DNA of 64,000 nucleotides from Allodiplogaster sudhausi (lineage: Eukaryota; Nematoda; Chromadorea; Rhabditida; Diplogasteridae), in assembly GCA_945643635.1 (NCBI GenBank), contig CALZFC010000006.1, forward strand, positions 2,681,001-2,745,000. The letters are read 5' to 3'. Shown here in pieces: positions 35,358 to 46,594 of this stretch. The notes beneath the pieces are model-generated. The model searched no databases, was not told the origin of the DNA, and was given only the letters and a program-made list of their open reading frames with translations. Numbering within the stretch: the stretch's first letter is position 1; the number at the start of each line of letters is the position of its first letter. The position numbers and the translations under genes are program-made.

Positions 35358-36740
35358 AGAGAGAGAAGAGAGAGAGAGAGAAGAGAGAGAGCGAAAATTG
35401 TACTTTAAGAAAGAGCAAAATAAGGGAGAGAAAAATATCTTATTTTACAGAAGCCAAACTCGCTAAAAGTGATGGCCATGGACGGCGGTGTGCTCTCGTA
35501 TTCGGTGGCGATTGAAGAGGTGTCATCGACCGGACAGCGACCTCCTCCACCAGGCGTACCGACCACGCCCCGACACCCGGCTGCAGTGGCGACCACGCCC
35601 GGATACTCGGCAGGGGTCCCAACCATGTCAGGACCCCCACCAAGGGTACCAACCATGTCCGGACCCCATTCCGGACCATCCTTGCCTCAAGGACCGCATG
35701 CAAGACGACGGTACAACAGCCAGCAGCAAGTTCACGCTGGAGAAGACCTCTGGAATGGGCTGATTCCGCCTAGGATTCAAGCGGTTGCTGCTAGCCAGGC
35801 AGTTCTCGATCCAGCGGTTCCTTCTTTTCTTCTTTTTCCCTTCTTCTTAAATTTTTAAATCACTATTTGCCGAGATATTAATTAATAAAATTTAAATATA
35901 ATGATATTATGCATAAAACGTGAATATAGAAGAATTGTAGGAGTAGAAATAGAGTAGGGAAATAGAGGAAGGAAAGAAAGGGTTAACTTTTTATACAGCT
36001 AATGCAAGAGAATTTTGGTGCGACTACTGTAATTAGAGAAACAATGAAAATGAGAAGGGGGATGAAAATATAAATTTTTTAAAGGAAATATATCTCACTC
36101 TACTACTTAGCTAACCTGGGAGAATTTTAGTGCGACTACTGTAAATAGGGAAATGTAGAAGAAGAGAAGGGGGATGAAAATATATTTTTTTACGGAAACT
36201 CTACTTTCTACTTAGCTAACCTGGGAGAATTTTGGTGCGACTACTGTAAATAGGGAAAAGTAGAAGAAGAGAAGGAGAATAGAAAATATTTTCTCCATTT
36301 TGCAGGAAATATACTTGAACGGAGAGCCGGCGGCGGCTGGCGGGCATGACAATGTTCTGGCGGCAGCAGCACGTGCAGCAGGTCTTGACGACTGTATTAT
36401 GATGATGCTAGGAGGAGGAGGAGGAGAAGAGGGGGGCTATGGACCTACTACTACCCAAGAAGAGGTCGAGGGGGTACATGGAAGGACCCACTGCAACCCC
36501 ATGCCAGTACCCATTGACCCGCCGCACCCTAGCAAGAGCAATCGTCGCGACATCCCACCGGCAGGCGAGGAGGCAGCCCCACCTACGGGCTTTGAACTAC
36601 CGCCACCACCACCACCCACCACCAGTAGTAGTGGGGGTACAACCACGGCCCCGACGACAATCTCGACCTCCATAGACCCAATGTCGACCCCCATTGCCAT
36701 CCAGGACATACTCCAGCAAAGTGTCATGGAGATTAGCTAG
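24385..36740 (+). CDS. EMSY-like ENT-domain chromatin protein
   Basis: Eighteen phase-consistent exons: 24385-24573, 24845-24944, 25087-25161, 26068-26198, 28879-29234, 29442-29846, 30320-30432, 30860-31239, 31659-31857, 32015-32118, 32446-32496, 32657-33227, 33611-33771, 34057-34143, 34654-34814, 35056-35139, 35451-35816 and 36306-36740 (TAG). The first three give an ENT domain: DEDCTYMLRCLERDAFSALV, RAQG, FITDEMFRAEVRRATNDHRL, KIAG, very close to the N-terminus of animal EMSY, a BRCA2- and chromatin-associated nuclear regulator. The rest is Pro/Ser/Thr/Ala-rich and disordered, with SRAPASG repeats (29008-29115), a Glu/Lys helix (29680-29800), SAHSVPTPSG repeats (32757-33070) and Pro runs; it ends IAIQDILQQSVMEIS. 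ATG 24471 is the likely start: the TTTTCCAG before 24385 could be a trans-splice site. Intron 30433-30859 uses a GC donor. The donor after 35816 is the least certain. Confidence 0.85.
26199..28878 (+). other. 2.7-kb intron of the ENT-domain gene
   Basis: Contains a TA run (27016-27040), GA tracts (27235-27290, 27400-27700) and a pure CT tract (27837-27882). Frames through the GA region give only Arg/Glu or Ser/Leu low complexity. No nested gene recognised. Confidence 0.6.
34150..34365 (+). repeat. degenerate ~33-bp minisatellite in intron
   Basis: Six or seven diverged copies of a unit like AAAAGGGGCCTTGGATTCACC in the intron 34144-34653. The frame through it continues from the exon but is repeat-derived; the donor GTAGGA at 34144 comes first. 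Confidence 0.75.
35995..36290 (+). repeat. triplicated ~100-bp block in last intron
   Basis: Three tandem copies share GAGAATTTTGGTGCGACTACTGTAA, then a GAGAAGGGGGATGAAAATAT-like end. The second and third also share CTTAGCTAACCTGGGAGAATTTT. They lie in the final intron of the ENT gene. Confidence 0.85.
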
Positions 36741-37960
36741 CATTTTACTTGTATGGCGTTCCTAGATTATTGATCGATTTTTATTTGTAATATTTCTTTT
36801 TTTTCACTTGCTGTTTGTAATTACTGATGTGTTATTGGTAATCTTACATGACTTTTTTTTACAGATGTGGTTATAGGGCATTTCTGCTTGATTCTCCGCA
36901 TTTTTGCCTTGTTATCATAGGATCGGCTTTCTGCAGCCTTTCTACCCCAATCTACCTTATTGCGCCTTTTTGGTGCGCGCTTCCTTTTTGGCAAAATCCA
37001 TATACTTAATCATAATGGCCAAGTCATTACGCGGCTGTTTTCATGTTGTTGTTGTTGTACATGAAGATCTCTTGATTAAATTTATTTCTTTTAACTTGTG
37101 TATTTCTGTCATTATTCCTTGCTTTTAGTCCCTAAAAACCCTTAATTCCTTCACTTACCCGAAAGCGAAAAGATCCTACCATTTTTGGAACCCGTTGCGG
37201 CTAACCGTTGAATTATCCTGGAAAATGTTGGCATATATCGTTTCTTGCATCTTTTTTTCTTCCTTTTGTTTGTTTCTTCATCCCTCTCCAATAATAATGA
37301 CCTCATTCTGTGCACCCGGTTCAGAATCACATGGATGAGTGGAAAATGGCCTTAAATTTTTTTATGTTGCATGTTTTTATGTTTCATTTTATAGAAAAAA
37401 TTATGATGAAAACGAATGAAAATCGATGAATAAGCGAGGATCTCGCAAGAATCGCATCGCTGCATGAAAAATGAATAAAGCAACTTAACCTAATTCCTTG
37501 ATCTGGTCAAATCTTGTAATTTACAAGTTCTGAAACCTCTTCATGTATTTTATCAGAGTGGACAGGTTTTTAATCTTCCTTAAATAAGCGGACGCTAAGA
37601 AAGAAAAGAAAAAGTGTGTAAATCACATTGGAAATGTGTCACAGGTCGTGAGTTATGTCTTTGAACCACCGAACGACCAAGCGAACCCCGCTTGCCAGCT
37701 CACATGAGTCATACGGTATAGACACGTCTCGCTTGGGGAAGGAAAACGAAAGGAAAAGGTCGAGCGCGTCCGTCCTAGATTTTGGGCTTGTATTGCCGGG
37801 TGGTGAAGTTACCGCGAATGACCTTGATAGCTCCCGAGTGTTTTGTATTGGTGGCTATTCGGGTTGACAAGCAGGCGAACTAGCCTAATTATGTTTCGTA
37901 TTCACCTTTTTGTTGTTTAAAATTCGTTTAAAGTGCGCTGTTTTTTTAAAGGTCGCACTG
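36741..37960. other. intergenic between ENT gene and KDEL receptor
   Basis: No exon candidates with family resemblance. It holds the 3' flank of the ENT gene; an AATAAA-like signal is not obvious close to the stop. Confidence 0.45.
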
Positions 37961-37964
37961 CTCT

Positions 37965-38405
37965 TCTATAAACGAAACCGAGCGAAAGTTCTAGAATCAT
38001 TGAATTAGCATAAGGTTGTGATTCACTCACTCAAACTAACTTGCAAGGAAAACGCTTTCAGCCGCGAACTTTGATACCAGGATTTGTAATTTAAAAGAAT
38101 ACGCTTACTTTATTGAAATCTCGCACCGCTCTTCGACTCCAAGCGAATATGTTCAGGAATCATTGCATTCGCAGAAAGTTGTGATAGTCGGTCGAAGTTA
38201 TTGTGAAAGAGACTGCGCTTTCTTTGAAGCCAGGAGCCCTTTTCGCGTTTGTTTTGTTAACCTGCTGTCAATCAATAGTTGAGTTTGTTGTTCCAAGTTT
38301 ATAGGGTAGCCACCAGGAGCCTTATTTAGCCTTTTTTATGTTAATTTAGAAGTCTGATATCAATCAATATATTGAGTTTGTTCCAAGTTTACAGGGTAGC
38401 CAGGA
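37965..38405 (+). repeat. two diverged tandem duplications upstream of the KDEL receptor gene
   Basis: About 37950-38080 and 38105-38235 share CGCAC-GCTCTTC, GAATCATTG-ATT, AAGGTTGTGAT-like and CGCTTTC--AGCCAGGA blocks. A second pair follows: 38265-38320 and 38350-38405 share TCAATCAATA, TTGAGTTTGTTCCAAGTTTA and AGGGTAGCCA. The last TTTACAG lies 41 nt before the ATG and could be a trans-splice acceptor. These blocks would lie in the promoter or 5' leader. Confidence 0.65.
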
Positions 38406-38433
38406 ACCGACTTCTTCCGCGCCACGAGAAAAG

Positions 38434-41400
38434 ATGAACATCTTCCGACTTTGTGGCGATCTCTCCCACCTCGCGGCCATCCTTATTCTGCTATGGAAGA
38501 TGTGGAAGACACGAAGTGTGTCGGGCATCTCTGTCCGCTCGCAGGTTTCTGAAGAATCTTTCTATTATTTTAATTTGTATTCTTCTTCAAAGAGAAGTTA
38601 AAACTGCGACATTTTGCGGAAAAAGAGAGCACCTCGCAAGTCTATCTTGTATATTTCTTGCTCGATTTCCGACGTTCAACTATTGCCATTTGCTTAAAAA
38701 GGGCTACGAAATAATTCGTCTTGCCAGAACACCTGAGCGATCGATACTCGATGTTATCGATGGTTTTTTTTTAAATAGAAGAGCAAATTGGGAAGAAATA
38801 AAGTGATAAGACAAAAGGTCTTTTTTCCGTCACCTTGTGGTGCTCATGAAACTACGTTCTATATTTGCTTTTTCGAGCCGAGCGTTAAATGTTAGGCATC
38901 TGAGTCGAGGAATATAGTTAGTTATTGAAAAAGTTGACCAGAGAGCATCTTTTCCATGATACTAGACTGTTATATATTTATTTCTTTATTGGGGCCAATT
39001 TAATCATCCTAGATGCAAGGCCAATTCATTTGAGTTTAAAAATTACTACCAAATCTTTGGAATCCGAAAGAAAATGCGCGGAATCTTATGTTTTATATTA
39101 ATAAGTTTCTAAAACATTGTCATCCTTTCATGGTAATACGGTTCCTTTTTGACTGAAAGGCTTCCCGATTGGATGATTAACGGGGTTTTCTATTTATTAT
39201 TAATCCTTCTCGTGTAGACAAGTTCTTTTTTTCGTTATCTAGCCTAGTTTTCGGAGTGATCCCTTGAAAATATTGTATTAATTAAGCAATTTGGATTTAG
39301 AGAGGGAGAGGGAGAAACATTATTCATCTGCATTTGGTAAATTAATGATAGGAGGTTTGGAAAAGAGAATTAGATGATTCCTTCTTGCATTGAGAAAGGA
39401 GCAGTCAATAAGTCTGTAACAAACAAGCAAGCTATGCTTTTTTAAGTAATATTTTTATTTTTTAGATTCTCTACATGCTGGTGTTCGCTACTCGTTACCT
39501 GGACCTTCTGACTGTTTATATCTCGCTGTATAACAGTCTCATGAAGGTATACTCGTAATTTGGAAGTTATATTCGTAATTTTGGGGTGATTTGTTTTCAC
39601 CTTCAACACTAGCTCAAGGTATTTGTTATTTTTTTTTCTTCAAGTAAATTATAAGCAAATTGTCAAGTAATTTTGAAGAGAGTAGTACATTTAAGTGTAA
39701 TATTCGATTTAAAAAAAAAGAGAGAAAAAACGTAATACAGGTTTTAGCTCTAACATTCCAGGTTTCCTAATCTCCCTAATGTTTCCTATTCTATAAAAAT
39801 ATATTAATTTCCAATTTCTTAGGCCTTCTTCCTCGCTGCGACTGCTGGCACCATCTACCTAATTCTCTTCAAGTTCCGCGGCACATATGAGAGGGACTCG
39901 GACTCGTTTAGGTTGGTGCTACCTATGGGTTTGGGGGCCACCTATGGATTTGGGGGCTACCTAGGAGGGAGGAGGGGGTTATGAAGTGGGTCAGTGCATA
40001 GCCCCCAGGGAAAAAGGTACTGTCGTTTTGGCCCAGACCCACCCTGATTTTGGGCCTCCCCAAAGCCCTACCCCACCATGTTTTTGAGTGACATTTAGGA
40101 AGAAACACACCCTGGTTTTTGGGCCCAAGCCCATCTTCCCCACCTTAATCTTATGGGTCCTCGACAGCAGCTTTTATTCCCTGATAGCCCCAGACGAGGG
40201 TTGGAAACCTACTCTAAGAGACCCCGTAGCACTAGGCTAATCTCTGACCAGAGCCGTCCATGCAAGACCTCTTCAATAAACTTTTTCTAGTGGTGTGGAA
40301 TTTGAGACAACAAAAGAAATTTATTGATCCATTCAAGGAATACAAGTATACCTTTTGAACCTTCTAACGTTTTATAGTTGGATAGAAAGGTATAAAATTA
40401 AAAGTAATAAAAGGTTTTAATTATTAGAAGTAATTTAGAGAGTAATAATGTATAATGGAATTAAGAGTAAATAATTCAGGATCGAACTCCTCGTGCTGCC
40501 TTGCGTCGCGCTTGCCCTCCTCATCAATCACGAATTCGAAGTCATGGAGATTCTCTGGACATTCAGGTAGCTCATTATACCTCGCCCTCTCTCTCGCTCT
40601 CTCTCCATCCCTGTCATCTCTCTTTCTCTCTCCCTCCCTCTATCCTCATCTCTCTCTTCCTCCCTCCCTCTCGCTCGCTTACCCCCTCTCACGCTCCCTC
40701 GTTCCACCCATCCCCCCCCCCCCCCCGCCTCTCCCTTTCTCGATCTCCCCTCTCTTTATTTTTCTTCTCTCCATCAGTCTCTCTCTCCCTCCCTCTTCTC
40801 TCTCCCTCTCTCTTCTCTCTCCCTCCCTCTTTTCTCATTCTTCAATCTATCTCTCTCTCATTCTCTCTTTATCTTTCTCTCTCTCTCTCCACTCCCGTTC
40901 TCTCTCTATCTCTCCCTCCCCCCTCCCTCCCCGCCTCTCCCTTTCTCAATCTCCCCCTTCTTTTTTTTTCTTCTCTCCATCAGTCTCTCCCTCCCTCTTC
41001 TCTCTGCCTCACTTTATTCCTCTCTCTCTCTCTCTCTCTCTCCCTCCCTCTCTCTCTCCATCTCTCCCCCTTTCATTCCAGCATCTACCTGGAAGCGGTG
41101 GCCATCTTCCCGCAGCTGTACATGCTGCAGAAGACGGGCTCTGCCGAAACAATCACGGCGCACTACCTGTTCGCACTCGGCATCTACCGCGCTCTCTACA
41201 TCTTCAACTGGATCTACCGGTAAGGGGGGGGGGGTACAAGGACCCAAGAGGGGAGGGGTGGTACAAGGGCCCATTAGGGGCTTCACTGTTCATTCTTCAT
41301 CGTCAACTGGATCCATCGGTAGGTAGGGGGTCTAAGGACCCAAGGAAGAGGATACAAGGACCCGAGGAGGTACGGGTTCAATGACCCAATTGGGGGGGGG

Positions 41401-41923
41401 GTTATAAGGACACTAGGAGGGAGGGTACGAGGACCCAAGGGGAGGGGTACATGGGAGGTGTTGTATATGGACTCAAGGATGGGTCTAAGTACCCAATTGG
41501 AGGGGGGAAGGGTGATGCAAGGACCCAGGTGGGACAACGGTCCCCATCGGGGGGGGGGGGGGACTACTTTGACTATTTTGAGGAATAATTAGAAAAATAG
41601 AATGGTGGTTTAATAATGAAGCAATGAAGCCTTTAGCTCTTGTTGAGTTGTTATTTCGATTTTTTTTACATTCAATTTATTGACTTAAAGGAGGTTACAA
41701 AACTGGATTTTAAATAGAGGAATGAATGATTCGTTAATTATTTTTAAAAAAAATTATAATAGATTTTTAATATTTAACCTTTTACAGCTACCAGACCGAG
41801 TCCTTCTTCGATGGCATCGCCACAGTGGCCGGCATTGTGCAGACGCTGCTCTACGCCGACTTCTTCTACGTCTACGTCACGCGTGTCGTGAACACACGCA
41901 AGAACCTGGAGCTCCCCATCTAA
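38434..41923 (+). CDS. erd-2: ER lumen protein-retaining receptor (KDEL receptor, ERD2)
   Basis: Six exons: 38434-38544, 39466-39546, 39823-39911, 40480-40566, 41082-41219 and 41788-41923 (TAA). They sum to 642 nt, 213 residues, against about 212 for the family, with every junction GT-AG and in phase. The protein begins [16 protein letters not shown] and keeps the family blocks [53 protein letters not shown] and [10 protein letters not shown]; seven membrane helices are expected. It binds escaped ER-resident proteins carrying KDEL-type tails in the acidic Golgi and returns them to the ER in COPI vesicles; the C-terminal tail here is TRKNLELPI, lacking the Lys-rich end of the mammalian proteins but still basic. 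Introns are unusual: number 4 (40567-41081) is nearly all TC repeat and numbers 3 and 5 hold G-rich repeats. No disruption is seen. Confidence 0.97.
39912..40170 (+). repeat. G-rich short tandem repeats in intron 3 of erd-2
   Basis: GGT-CTACCTATGGGTTTGGGGGC-type units (about 24 bp, two or three copies) at the intron start, followed by further G-run sequence. Confidence 0.6.
40575..41076 (+). repeat. polypyrimidine (TC/CCCT) intron 4 of erd-2
   Basis: About 500 bp of almost unbroken pyrimidine on the coding strand, with a (C)n run at 40713-40726 and two similar half-blocks (around 40725-40830 and 40925-41000). Long Ser/Leu/Pro frames here are artefacts. Confidence 0.9.
41220..41570 (+). repeat. 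G-rich degenerate tandem repeat in intron 5 of erd-2
   Basis: Irregular 25-50 bp units around ACAAGGACCCAAGGAGG with many G runs, including 11 and 15 G in a row near 41223-41233 and 41548-41562. Strong G-quadruplex potential on the transcript strand. Confidence 0.8.
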
Positions 41924-43475
41924 GGAGGTCGCACAAGCAAAAGAGGCGGGAAATTTGAAAATTTGAATTTTGGTCTTTTTTTCTTCCTTCTACCCCTTTA
42001 CAGCAAAAATGGACTTGATTGGGCCGGTTTCTTTAGACTTCTCTGGGGATGTATAAGTGGCCCTCTTGATTGAGGACCCGCTAAGGTTAAGGTTGACTAT
42101 GGACCCCTATGGTTAAGGAAGGCTTAGACCCTTTAGGCTAAGGAGGTTTAAGTACCCCTAAGGTTAAGAAAGACTAAGGTTAACAATTTTAGTGTCCTCC
42201 AAACCTTGTAACGCACTCTCCATGACCCTCCTCTCCCTTGCTCTGCTACCCTCGTACAATACCACATATTTCTGCTCGATGTACACCCAAAGCTCTACCC
42301 GTGCATGTGAGGCGTAGTAGGCCTGAGGTTTATAACTGTGACCTGAGGTGAATGTCAGTGACCTGAGGTTAACTCTTCTTCTTCTTCTTCCTTAGCCTAG
42401 ACAGAAGAGAGATGATATCCTGTAATTTATGGATAATGTTTGAAAAAGGTGTTTTTCCCCCACCGGAAACTAGAGAAGAAGGAATAAGAACACCTACCAT
42501 CTCTGACACCTTTTGTTGCGCGGGGAAATAAGCTTTGTGCCCGTGTACATCGAGGGTTGCATGGCCATGGCTTACTACTGTTGTTGTTTTCTTTTTTTAA
42601 TTATTTAATTTCCTGGGCTAATTAGCTATTCATTTTCCCGCCGCTGGATCATTATCGATTAATTATTTTAATTTATATGTTTTTCTTAAACGCGAGCTTT
42701 TCATTATAAGTAGTAGTCTAGTATGTCGAATAATGGATTCATTTCCTTTTGTGCCTTTGAGAGCTTCGAGGTCCCAATATATACAATGTCGATATTGTTT
42801 TGTGAGCTTGTTTATTTACGCACCTTTTCTGTTTTAGAGACCCCTGAATTTGCTTCTTCTTTTTTGTGTGTTAAATGTCCTGACTGAAAGTCTCTCTTTC
42901 CACAGTAGCCTCTCTCGTTTTTTTTAAAGTATATATCTGTACCAGTTATTCAGATCAAGTATTATATTCTTCTTTTTTTTAGCTGACGACAAAAGAAAAT
43001 GTCTGTTCACATACAATTCCTGTGCTTTATAATTGTCATGAAATTCTCGTGATTTCCTGGTTCTTCCAGACTTTTTTTTCCATTCTTTACACTCCCTTTT
43101 CCTGGTCATCAAAAGAATTGTGCAGCATTATTGAACATTATTTATGACATTTCTCTTTTTCTTTTTTTCGCCAATCATGAAAGTATTTTTTTGTCTAGTA
43201 ATTATACTTATTTTTATTCAGCCGAGATATGTAACTCACAGCGAGAAAATCAAGAGATATTATAGAGAAGAGTGCCTGTTTCCGAAGCCAAACCTACAGT
43301 AGTATCACGGATTTATTATTTATTCCTTTATACATTTCCTGAATCCTACCGTAAGCCATGATTCTTGGAATAAGGGAGCTATCTTTTGTTCGGTTTGAAT
43401 AAAAATGGTAAAAGGTTTTGTTGCTGTTTATATAGTTTTGACATAAATGATAAAGGAAAAGTAGTGTCAACATAA
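41924..43475. other. 3' flank of erd-2 and intergenic sequence
   Basis: Degenerate GGTTAAGG-type short repeats at 42075-42185 and GACCTGAGGT repeats at 42325-42375, then AT-rich sequence. No gene recognised. Confidence 0.5.
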
Positions 43476-43477
43476 CT

Positions 43478-43770
43478 AATTTCAATAGAAATAGTAAGCA
43501 TCTCACAGTTTGCAAGGAATTCGAAACTCACGCGTTGCAAAGAAAAGAAGGATTTACAACAAGAAAAGGTAGTCCCGTAAGTGTGATGAGGAAAAATGGG
43601 TTGAAATTATAGAGACCGGTAGATTGAGAAGGCACGAGAAATATAAGAGGTGTGGAGGGAACGGGGACAGCAATGTGTCTGAACTGTGACGGGCTTTATT
43701 ATGCTTACGGATCTTATATGCAGAGTTCGGAACTTCACTAGACAAAGGAGAATCCGAGATTGGTGTGTGT
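43478..43770 (+). repeat. dispersed repeat family R2, copy 1
   Basis: Similar to 59410-59690 in the same orientation. Shared blocks: CACGCGTTGC-like, AGGAAAGAAGGATTTACA, TAGTC-CGTAAGTGT, GAGACCGGTAGATTGA-like, AAGGCACGAGAAATATAAGAG, AACGGGGACAG and CTTCACTAGACAAAGGAG. It has about 80 per cent apparent identity by eye. No coding sequence. Confidence 0.8.
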
Positions 43771-43858
43771 TTATGGTGAATTGTAGAAGAGTAGATTGGG
43801 AGAAATAGGAGGAGTACGGTTGAGTGAGTGAGGTCTATGTGGAGATCAAGGGAAGGGA

Positions 43859-43860
<2 letters not shown>

Positions 43861-43899
<39 letters not shown>
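43861..43899. repeat. (AT)n microsatellite
   Basis: Pure TA run, immediately downstream of the membrane-protein gene's stop codon. Confidence 0.95.
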
Positions 43900-43903
<4 letters not shown>

Positions 43904-43919
43904 CTAAATCATATAATAT

Positions 43920-44594
43920 CTACAAGATATCCGTGACATCCGACGCGATGTACTTCAAGCAGTTCTCCATGTAGACGTAGAGAGAGACGGAGACGTGGAG
44001 GGCGAGCAGATTGAACGTAAGACAGGCGAGCAGGCAGAGCGAGTAGATGAGACGGTGAGTGGTGCCTGTGGGATATCGAGATAGTGAGAGAGAAGGGAGA
44101 GAGAGAGAGAGAGAGAGATGGAGGCAGAGAGAGAGAGAGAGGAAGAGAGAGAGAGAGAAAGAGAGAGAGAGAAAGAGAGAGCGAGAGAGAGAGAGAGAGA
44201 TTATGGTAGAGATTGAGTAAGGTTATGGTATGTCTTACGGTACGTAAAGACCTTGTAAAACTAAAAAAAGTTCGGCATGATAAAAGATCTATGCATGTAC
44301 CCACATTTAAATGCATTGAAACCAATGCAATGAGAGAAAATAATTTGTTCAAAAATAATAACAACTTAAAAATATAAATAAATAAAATAATAATTTATTA
44401 AAATAATAAAATCATATGTATATATATATATATATATATACATATATGTATTGCTAACCGAGTCCACGAATGAAGTGGAAGTAGCGCGAGGAGCGGGTAG
44501 GCTCTACGAGAGAGGAGATGAGCGGGTAATGCGCAGAGAGGACAACGAGGAGGAGGAGGCAGAGGAGGACGGCTTCGACAAGGAGCACCAAGAG
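43920..44594 (-). CDS. multi-pass membrane protein, 3' end (partial)
   Basis: Two minus-strand exons: 44459-44594 and 43920-44065 (TAG), joined in phase across a GTTAGC...CCCACAG intron that contains a TA run and a GA tract. The first begins LLVLLVEAVLLCLLLLVVLS, an obvious membrane helix, then HYPLISSLVEPTRSSRYFHF. The second gives HRLIYSLCLLACLTFNLLAL, a second helix running on into VSVSLYVYMENCLKYIASD and the end DVTDIL. At least two, probably three, membrane segments. Upstream exons (above 44594, on the far side of a TC tract) were not found. The family is not recognised. Confidence 0.6.
44090..44205. repeat. GA microsatellite inside membrane-protein intron
   Basis: Imperfect (GA)n; the minus-strand frame through it is low complexity only. 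A second simple repeat, (TA)n, lies at 44416-44443. Confidence 0.85.
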
Positions 44595-44599
44595 CTGGA

Positions 44600-45630
44600 G
44601 GGAGAGAGGGAGAGAGTTCTTCTCTCGCTCTCTCTTTCTTTCTCTCTACATATATGATGCAGCAATAATTGCTTCGACAGAACGAGAGTAGATCGATTTC
44701 GCAATTGCCAGGCGCTGCAACTCGAGATGTAGAACGAACATTTATTTGCTAATTAATCTCTATCGTTAATCGAAAAAATTTTTAAAGACAAAGCCGCAAA
44801 TTCTAACGTCCAACTGCATGTTCCCCTGAATTGGTAAGAATTTATTCCTCAAAAATAAAAGTGTCAATAGTACAGGTCCAGATAAAACATTCCAATAGCA
44901 GAAATACATCCTTCAAGCATAAAAGCACGGAAAAGATATTTAATAGAGCAAGTTCAACGCAAGGATATCTTTTGCTACAATCCTTCAATTAAAAAAAAAG
45001 CTTTCTTACTAATGATGCAAGAGAGGATAAAATAAGTTAAGGAATAAAAGAATCAGGTGCATATATAAGTACGTTTGCTACAAACCTAAAAAATAATTTT
45101 TTTTTAAATGAATAATTAGAAAAAAAGAGCATTCGGCACCGTAAATATAAGTCTTGATTTTTAAAGGTAAAAGCAACAAGCTAGAATCGTTAAAATAGCT
45201 CCGTAAGAAAAAAAAACTCAAGTGCTTCCCATTCATATCCCAATTACGCTTAGAAATATCCACGAGGATCTCGAAAAAAAATATGAGAACCAAACGGGCA
45301 ATGCCCATTCACATGGTTAGAACTACGCTCTTCAATTTCGATTATGTTTTAGGGGAGAAAAACCACAACTTCCAAATAAATAAACAACACTCGTTGTATA
45401 AGATGCCAATGTACCAATATGTAAAGTTTCAGAAATCTTTGAGGGCTAGGCTCACGCAGAAAAAATATTTGAAGAATTGAAGAGAAACTGATAGAGAAGT
45501 CAATTCGCCTGATATATTTCGATAACTCAACGTGCTCTAGTCTCATTAAATAAGAACAGGAAAAAATGCACGAAACAGTTTAGGGTCCCAATACCTCATA
45601 ATATTCCCGGTCCTCATTCAGTCTCTCTCT
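44600..45630. other. non-coding, nothing recognised
   Basis: A TC tract (44620-44645) and AT-rich sequence. Small open frames at 45078-45546 overlap on both strands and lack splice context. Confidence 0.5.
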
Positions 45631-45634
45631 CTCC

Positions 45635-45836
45635 TCACTCTCTCTCCTCTGCCGCATCGGCTACCTCGACCTCCACGTCATCACCCTCATTCTCTTCTTC
45701 TTCTCTGACCCTCTTCTTCTCGTACTTCTGGCGATGCTTGGTGGGGTTGCATTCGTGCGTGAAGGAGACGCCGCAGTCGTTGCACTTGTGCAGGCCGCTG
45801 CTGCCGCAAGAACGAAGAGAGAGCCGCGCAGAGCGG
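45635..45836 (-). CDS. C-terminal exon with a C2H2-like zinc-finger motif
   Basis: The exon follows a TTTCTAG acceptor and ends in TGA. It encodes LHKCNDCGVSFTHECNPTKH, with the C-x2-C spacing and Phe of a C2H2 finger and a His at the expected place, but RQKYEKK follows where a second His would normally come. The tail is acidic (EEEENEGDDVEVEVADAAEE). It could bind nucleic acid with an atypical finger. An upstream exon may be the open segment 46190-46377, which begins MPPNVFSSSDHLTLFELELF and meets a GTATGT donor, but the phases do not agree with certainty. Confidence 0.5.
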
Positions 45837-45854
45837 CTAGAAATACAAATGTTA

Positions 45855-45861
<7 letters not shown>

Positions 45862-45885
<24 letters not shown>

Positions 45886-45886
45886 C
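45862..45886. repeat. (AT)n microsatellite
   Basis: Short TA run in the intron upstream of the zinc-finger exon. Confidence 0.9.
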
Positions 45887-46594
45887 ATAATAATTATTAC
45901 CAAAATAATTTCAAACGTGATGGCCAGAAATATAAGGGATAGATTATGTAAATACAAACAATATTTATGATAATAAATATGAGAAAGAAATATTAAATAT
46001 TAACATATTTAGTAAAATTAAATACAAAAATCATACAGAGCGGCTTAAAATACGAATTAAAATGAGTACAAAGACAAAAACAAGTAAAGACTGGGTTTTA
46101 TTAAAAATGTGTATTGATATTTAAGAAAAATATTTAATGAAATAAAATAAATGAAAAAAATAAATACGAAAAAAGAAAGAGAGAGAGTACATACGAGCTG
46201 GACTCTGCCGCAGCAGCACACAGCACTTTGCCTCATCCACTTGAGCCAAACAATCTTTCGTCCTTGAATTATTTCAAGGACGAAAGAAATGGACTTCAAC
46301 CTTGGCAATTTGCCAATAAAGAGCTCCAGCTCAAATAAAGTGAGGTGGTCAGAGGAGGAGAAGACATTTGGCGGCATATTTCAACCGTCATTTCTCTACA
46401 GGTTACAACGTAGAAAAGCTCTTTATACAGAACAAAACAAAAATATGAAACACAAATTAACAAGTGAGTAGGACACGCTTTTCTATTTCAAAAAGCGGCC
46501 ACTACTCACAAGTTAAGGCATTTAAAATTCTTTATTAAAGTTTAAAAAATATACAGTCAATTTAAATACAAAAACAACAACAAGGAGGGGGATT

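Noticed and set aside
40455..41384. Ser/Leu/Pro-rich frames of 240-309 codons
   Set aside because: Erd-2 intron 4 pyrimidine repeat joined to real exons 4 and 5.
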